Assembly (NCBI GenBank): GCA_039932715.1
Contig: JBDTPN010000003.1
Location: forward strand, 107,955-171,954
DNA from: ZC4RG30 sp039932715
GTDB taxonomy: Bacteria; Pseudomonadota; Gammaproteobacteria; Steroidobacterales; Steroidobacteraceae
Reading direction: 5' to 3'
DNA: 64,000 nucleotides
The number at the start of each line of letters is the position of its first letter. Positions within the stretch are counted from its first letter, which is position 1. The position numbers were made by a program, and so were the translations under genes. Shown here piece after piece: positions 61,693 through 64,000 of this stretch. The notes beneath the pieces were generated by a model. The model was given only the letters and a program-made list of their open reading frames with translations, searched no databases and was not told the DNA's origin.

Positions 61693-63758
61693 GGTTTGCG
61701 TTTGCGTCCACCTGCCAGCGCCGGCTCGACCACCAGGTCGAGGTCCACCAGTCCCTCGACGGGATTGACCGCGGTGACGATCACGCGCACGTGGGCCCCC
61801 AGCTGCAAGCGGCGTCCGCTGCGCGTGCCCACCCAGGCATGCATGCCTTCATCCTTGAAGTAGTCATCATCGCGCAGCGAATCTGTATGCAGCAGTCCAT
61901 CCCCTGCCACTTCGATGATCTGCACGAAACAGCCGAAATCCACCACCCCGGTGATCAGCCCCTCGAAGGTCTGGCCGATGCGGTCCCGCAGGTACACACA
62001 CTTGAGATAGCTGTCGACATAGCGATCCGCTTCATCGGCGCGCTTTTCGCATTGCGTCAGCTGCTGGCCCATCTGCTCCAGCTCGGCTGGCTGGTAACGG
62101 CGACCTGCCGGGTCACCGGCGGACACCATTGCCTTGATGCAGCGATGCACGACCAGATCCGGGTAGCGGCGGATGGGCGATGTGAAGTGCGCGTAGTGTT
62201 TTAGTGCCAGGCCAAAATGCCCGACGTTCTCCGGTTGGTATACCGCCTGCATCATCGAACGCACCACCAGGGTTTCGATGAAGGGTCGGGCGGCCGGATC
62301 CTTGATGCGCGGCGCGATCTTCTGCAGGTCGCGCGTGCTGATCTCGGGAGGAAACTCCACGCCGATACCCAAGGCACGCAGCGTGGTGACCAGGATGTCC
62401 AGCTTGCGTTCATCAGGTTGGGCGTGCACGCGATACAAAGTCGGCACAGCGCGTTTTTCCAGTTCCTGGGCGGTGGCCACATTGGCCAGCACCATGCACT
62501 CCTCGACCAGCTTGTGCGCGTCGTTGCGCAGCGGCAGTTCAATGGCGGTGATCTGCTGCGCCGAGTTGATAACGAACTTGGGTTCCGGTGCGTCGAACTC
62601 CAGCGCGCCACGCTTGTGCCTGGCCTTGAGCAACGCGCGGTAGACATCCACCAATGGCAACAGGCGTTCGACCAGGGGGCCGATCTGCGCACGCGCCTCT
62701 GGCTTACCTTCGAACAGCGCGGCATAAGCCTGGCTGTAGGTCAGCCGCGCGGCCGACCGCATCACCGCGGGATAGAATTTCGCCGCCACCAGCTGGCCAT
62801 TGCGCGAAATCTGCATGTCTGCGGTCAGGCACAGGCGATCCACGCGCGGCTGCAATGAACACAGCTCGTCGGAAAGCACCGGCGGCAACATCGGCACCAC
62901 GCGCTGCGGAAAATACACCGAGGTTCCACGCTGCTGCGCCTCGGCATCCAGCGTGGTGCCTTCGCGCACGTAGTGGCTGACATCAGCTATGGCCACGATG
63001 AGCCGGAATCCATCGCCCTGCGCTTCGGCATACACCGCGTCGTCGAAATCACGCGCGTCCTCACCATCGATGGTGACCAGCGGCAGGCCACGCAGGTCCA
63101 CGCGTCGCGCCGCTTCACGCGGATCCACATGACTGCCATGGGCTTCCGCATCACGCACTGCCTCGGGAGAGAAATCGCGCGGCAGCCCAAGCTTGGCGAT
63201 TGCCGCTTCAGTGGCCAGCGTCAGGGGCTTTTCCGGATCCAGCAGCAGCTCCACTTTCGCAGTGCCGGCCTGGCCCTCCAGCGGATATTTCACCACCCGC
63301 GCGATTACCCAATCGCCATTGCGCGCGCCGTTGAGATCAGCGGGCTGGACGATGCAATAGAGGTTGAGGCGACGATCCGCCGACTGCACCGACGCGCTGC
63401 GACCCTGGATGCTGATGGTGCCCAGGAACGCCGCCACGCCGCGCTCCAGCACATCGACAACTGCCCCTGACCAGCGCTCATCCGAACCCTGCGAGGCTTG
63501 CACGCGCACCAGATCCCCATGCATCAGCCGGGTCATTTCGCGCGGCGGCAGGAAAATGCTCTCAGCCATTTCCCCGCTCTTGACGAATCCGAAGCCTGAA
63601 CGATGGGCGGTGACCGTGCCCACCACTGTGCGCGTGGCGCCGGAAGAACGAGCGCCGTGCGTGTTACGCCTGCCGCCAAACTGGGGGGGGCGTGGGCGCG
63701 ATGTATTGGCGGCGGGCTTGGTGCGCCCGGAGGGGTGCTTGGAACGGGACTTTTTCAG
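61689..63758 (-). CDS. rnr: Ribonuclease R
   Basis: About 689 residues. Two cold-shock domains (VGTVTAHRSGFGFVKSGE) precede the RNB catalytic domain (TIDGEDARDFDDAVYAE with the metal-binding Asp residues; SPIRRYPDLVVHR) and a C-terminal S1 domain. It degrades structured RNA 3' to 5'. The start is uncertain: the open frame continues upstream through the tRNA-Leu antisense, which is not coding. A CTG at 63758 with AGAAGG six bases upstream gives a lysine-rich start (KKSRSKHPSG); no ATG or GTG fits as well. The next candidate is a GTG near the first cold-shock domain. Confidence 0.92.
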   Translation of the reverse strand: MKKSRSKHPSGRTKPAANTSRPRPPQFGGRRNTHGARSSGATRTVVGTVTAHRSGFGFVKSGEMAESIFLPPREMTRLMHGDLVRVQASQGSDERWSGAVVDVLERGVAAFLGTISIQGRSASVQSADRRLNLYCIVQPADLNGARNGDWVIARVVKYPLEGQAGTAKVELLLDPEKPLTLATEAAIAKLGLPRDFSPEAVRDAEAHGSHVDPREAARRVDLRGLPLVTIDGEDARDFDDAVYAEAQGDGFRLIVAIADVSHYVREGTTLDAEAQQRGTSVYFPQRVVPMLPPVLSDELCSLQPRVDRLCLTADMQISRNGQLVAAKFYPAVMRSAARLTYSQAYAALFEGKPEARAQIGPLVERLLPLVDVYRALLKARHKRGALEFDAPEPKFVINSAQQITAIELPLRNDAHKLVEECMVLANVATAQELEKRAVPTLYRVHAQPDERKLDILVTTLRALGIGVEFPPEISTRDLQKIAPRIKDPAARPFIETLVVRSMMQAVYQPENVGHFGLALKHYAHFTSPIRRYPDLVVHRCIKAMVSAGDPAGRRYQPAELEQMGQQLTQCEKRADEADRYVDSYLKCVYLRDRIGQTFEGLITGVVDFGCFVQIIEVAGDGLLHTDSLRDDDYFKDEGMHAWVGTRSGRRLQLGAHVRVIVTAVNPVEGLVDLDLVVEPALAGGRKRKP

Positions 63759-63882
63759 GGGAAACCTTCTGCGGGTGTCGATAAGTGGCGGATTTGGCGG
63801 CAAGTCTAGCCGCTGACCGGCAAACGGGCGCGGATTCGTTGACTTACCCTGCCCCGCTTGCGTAAATTGCCGCCCCTCCTGT

Positions 63883-63964
<82 letters not shown>

Positions 63965-64000
63965 GATCCTTTTTCAAAAAGTCAAGAATCGAAATGACGC

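Overview
The window is GC-rich, densely coded DNA from a Gram-negative bacterium, most likely a gammaproteobacterium. The pointers are ffh-rpsP-rimM-trmD-rplS, rpsF-rpsR-rplI-dnaB-alr, dapA followed by a small BamC-like lipoprotein, gcvR-bcp, a complete mlaFEDCB operon beside mlaA, and an SRP RNA next to dnaX. The many exported proteins of unknown function, a DUF6152 protein and a large TonB receptor suggest something near Steroidobacterales, Nevskiales or Xanthomonadales. That placement is inference, not a measured phylogeny. No insertion sequence, phage, CRISPR array or rRNA was seen.

Layout. 1-0.35 kb: start of dnaX and the 4.5S SRP RNA. 0.4-6.35 kb: a half marC gene, a TIR/TolB-like/TPR protein, pepN, and two broken genes (aldose epimerase, alpha/beta hydrolase). 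6.35-15.5 kb: pirin, then a plus-strand run of eight exported proteins (two paralogous hydrolases, a DUF6152 protein, an exported unknown, two proteins of a CxxxC repeat family, a tannase-family esterase and a SnoaL-like protein). A LacI-type operator palindrome lies in front of this run. 15.5-24.9 kb: tRNA-Ser, dapA and its lipoprotein, gcvR, bcp, phoH, bepA, and the Mla lipid-transport genes. 24.9-32.2 kb: class I fructose-bisphosphate aldolase and a complete sufRBCDSUT operon with a recognisable promoter and operator. 32.2-37.8 kb: small genes and a compact P450 / fatty acyl-AMP ligase / ACP-thioesterase cluster. 37.8-50.6 kb: queuosine precursor transporter, sppA, ribosomal and RNA-modification genes, ffh, radA, a phosphatase-FHA pair, alr, dnaB and the S6/S18/L9 genes.

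50.6-60 kb is a second accessory region: a third member of the CxxxC repeat family, an SMP-30-like lipoprotein, a PQQ quinohaemoprotein dehydrogenase, a TonB receptor and a LigAB extradiol dioxygenase. Together these look like uptake and oxidation of an aromatic or related carbon source. 60-64 kb: an LpxH-like phosphoesterase, rlmB, rnr and tRNA-Leu.

The least ordinary parts are the CxxxC repeat family (five repeats in three genes, beside catabolic enzymes in both accessory regions), the stand-alone acyl-AMP ligase/P450/ACP-thioesterase cluster, and the TIR/TolB-like/TPR protein that sits against a decapitated marC.
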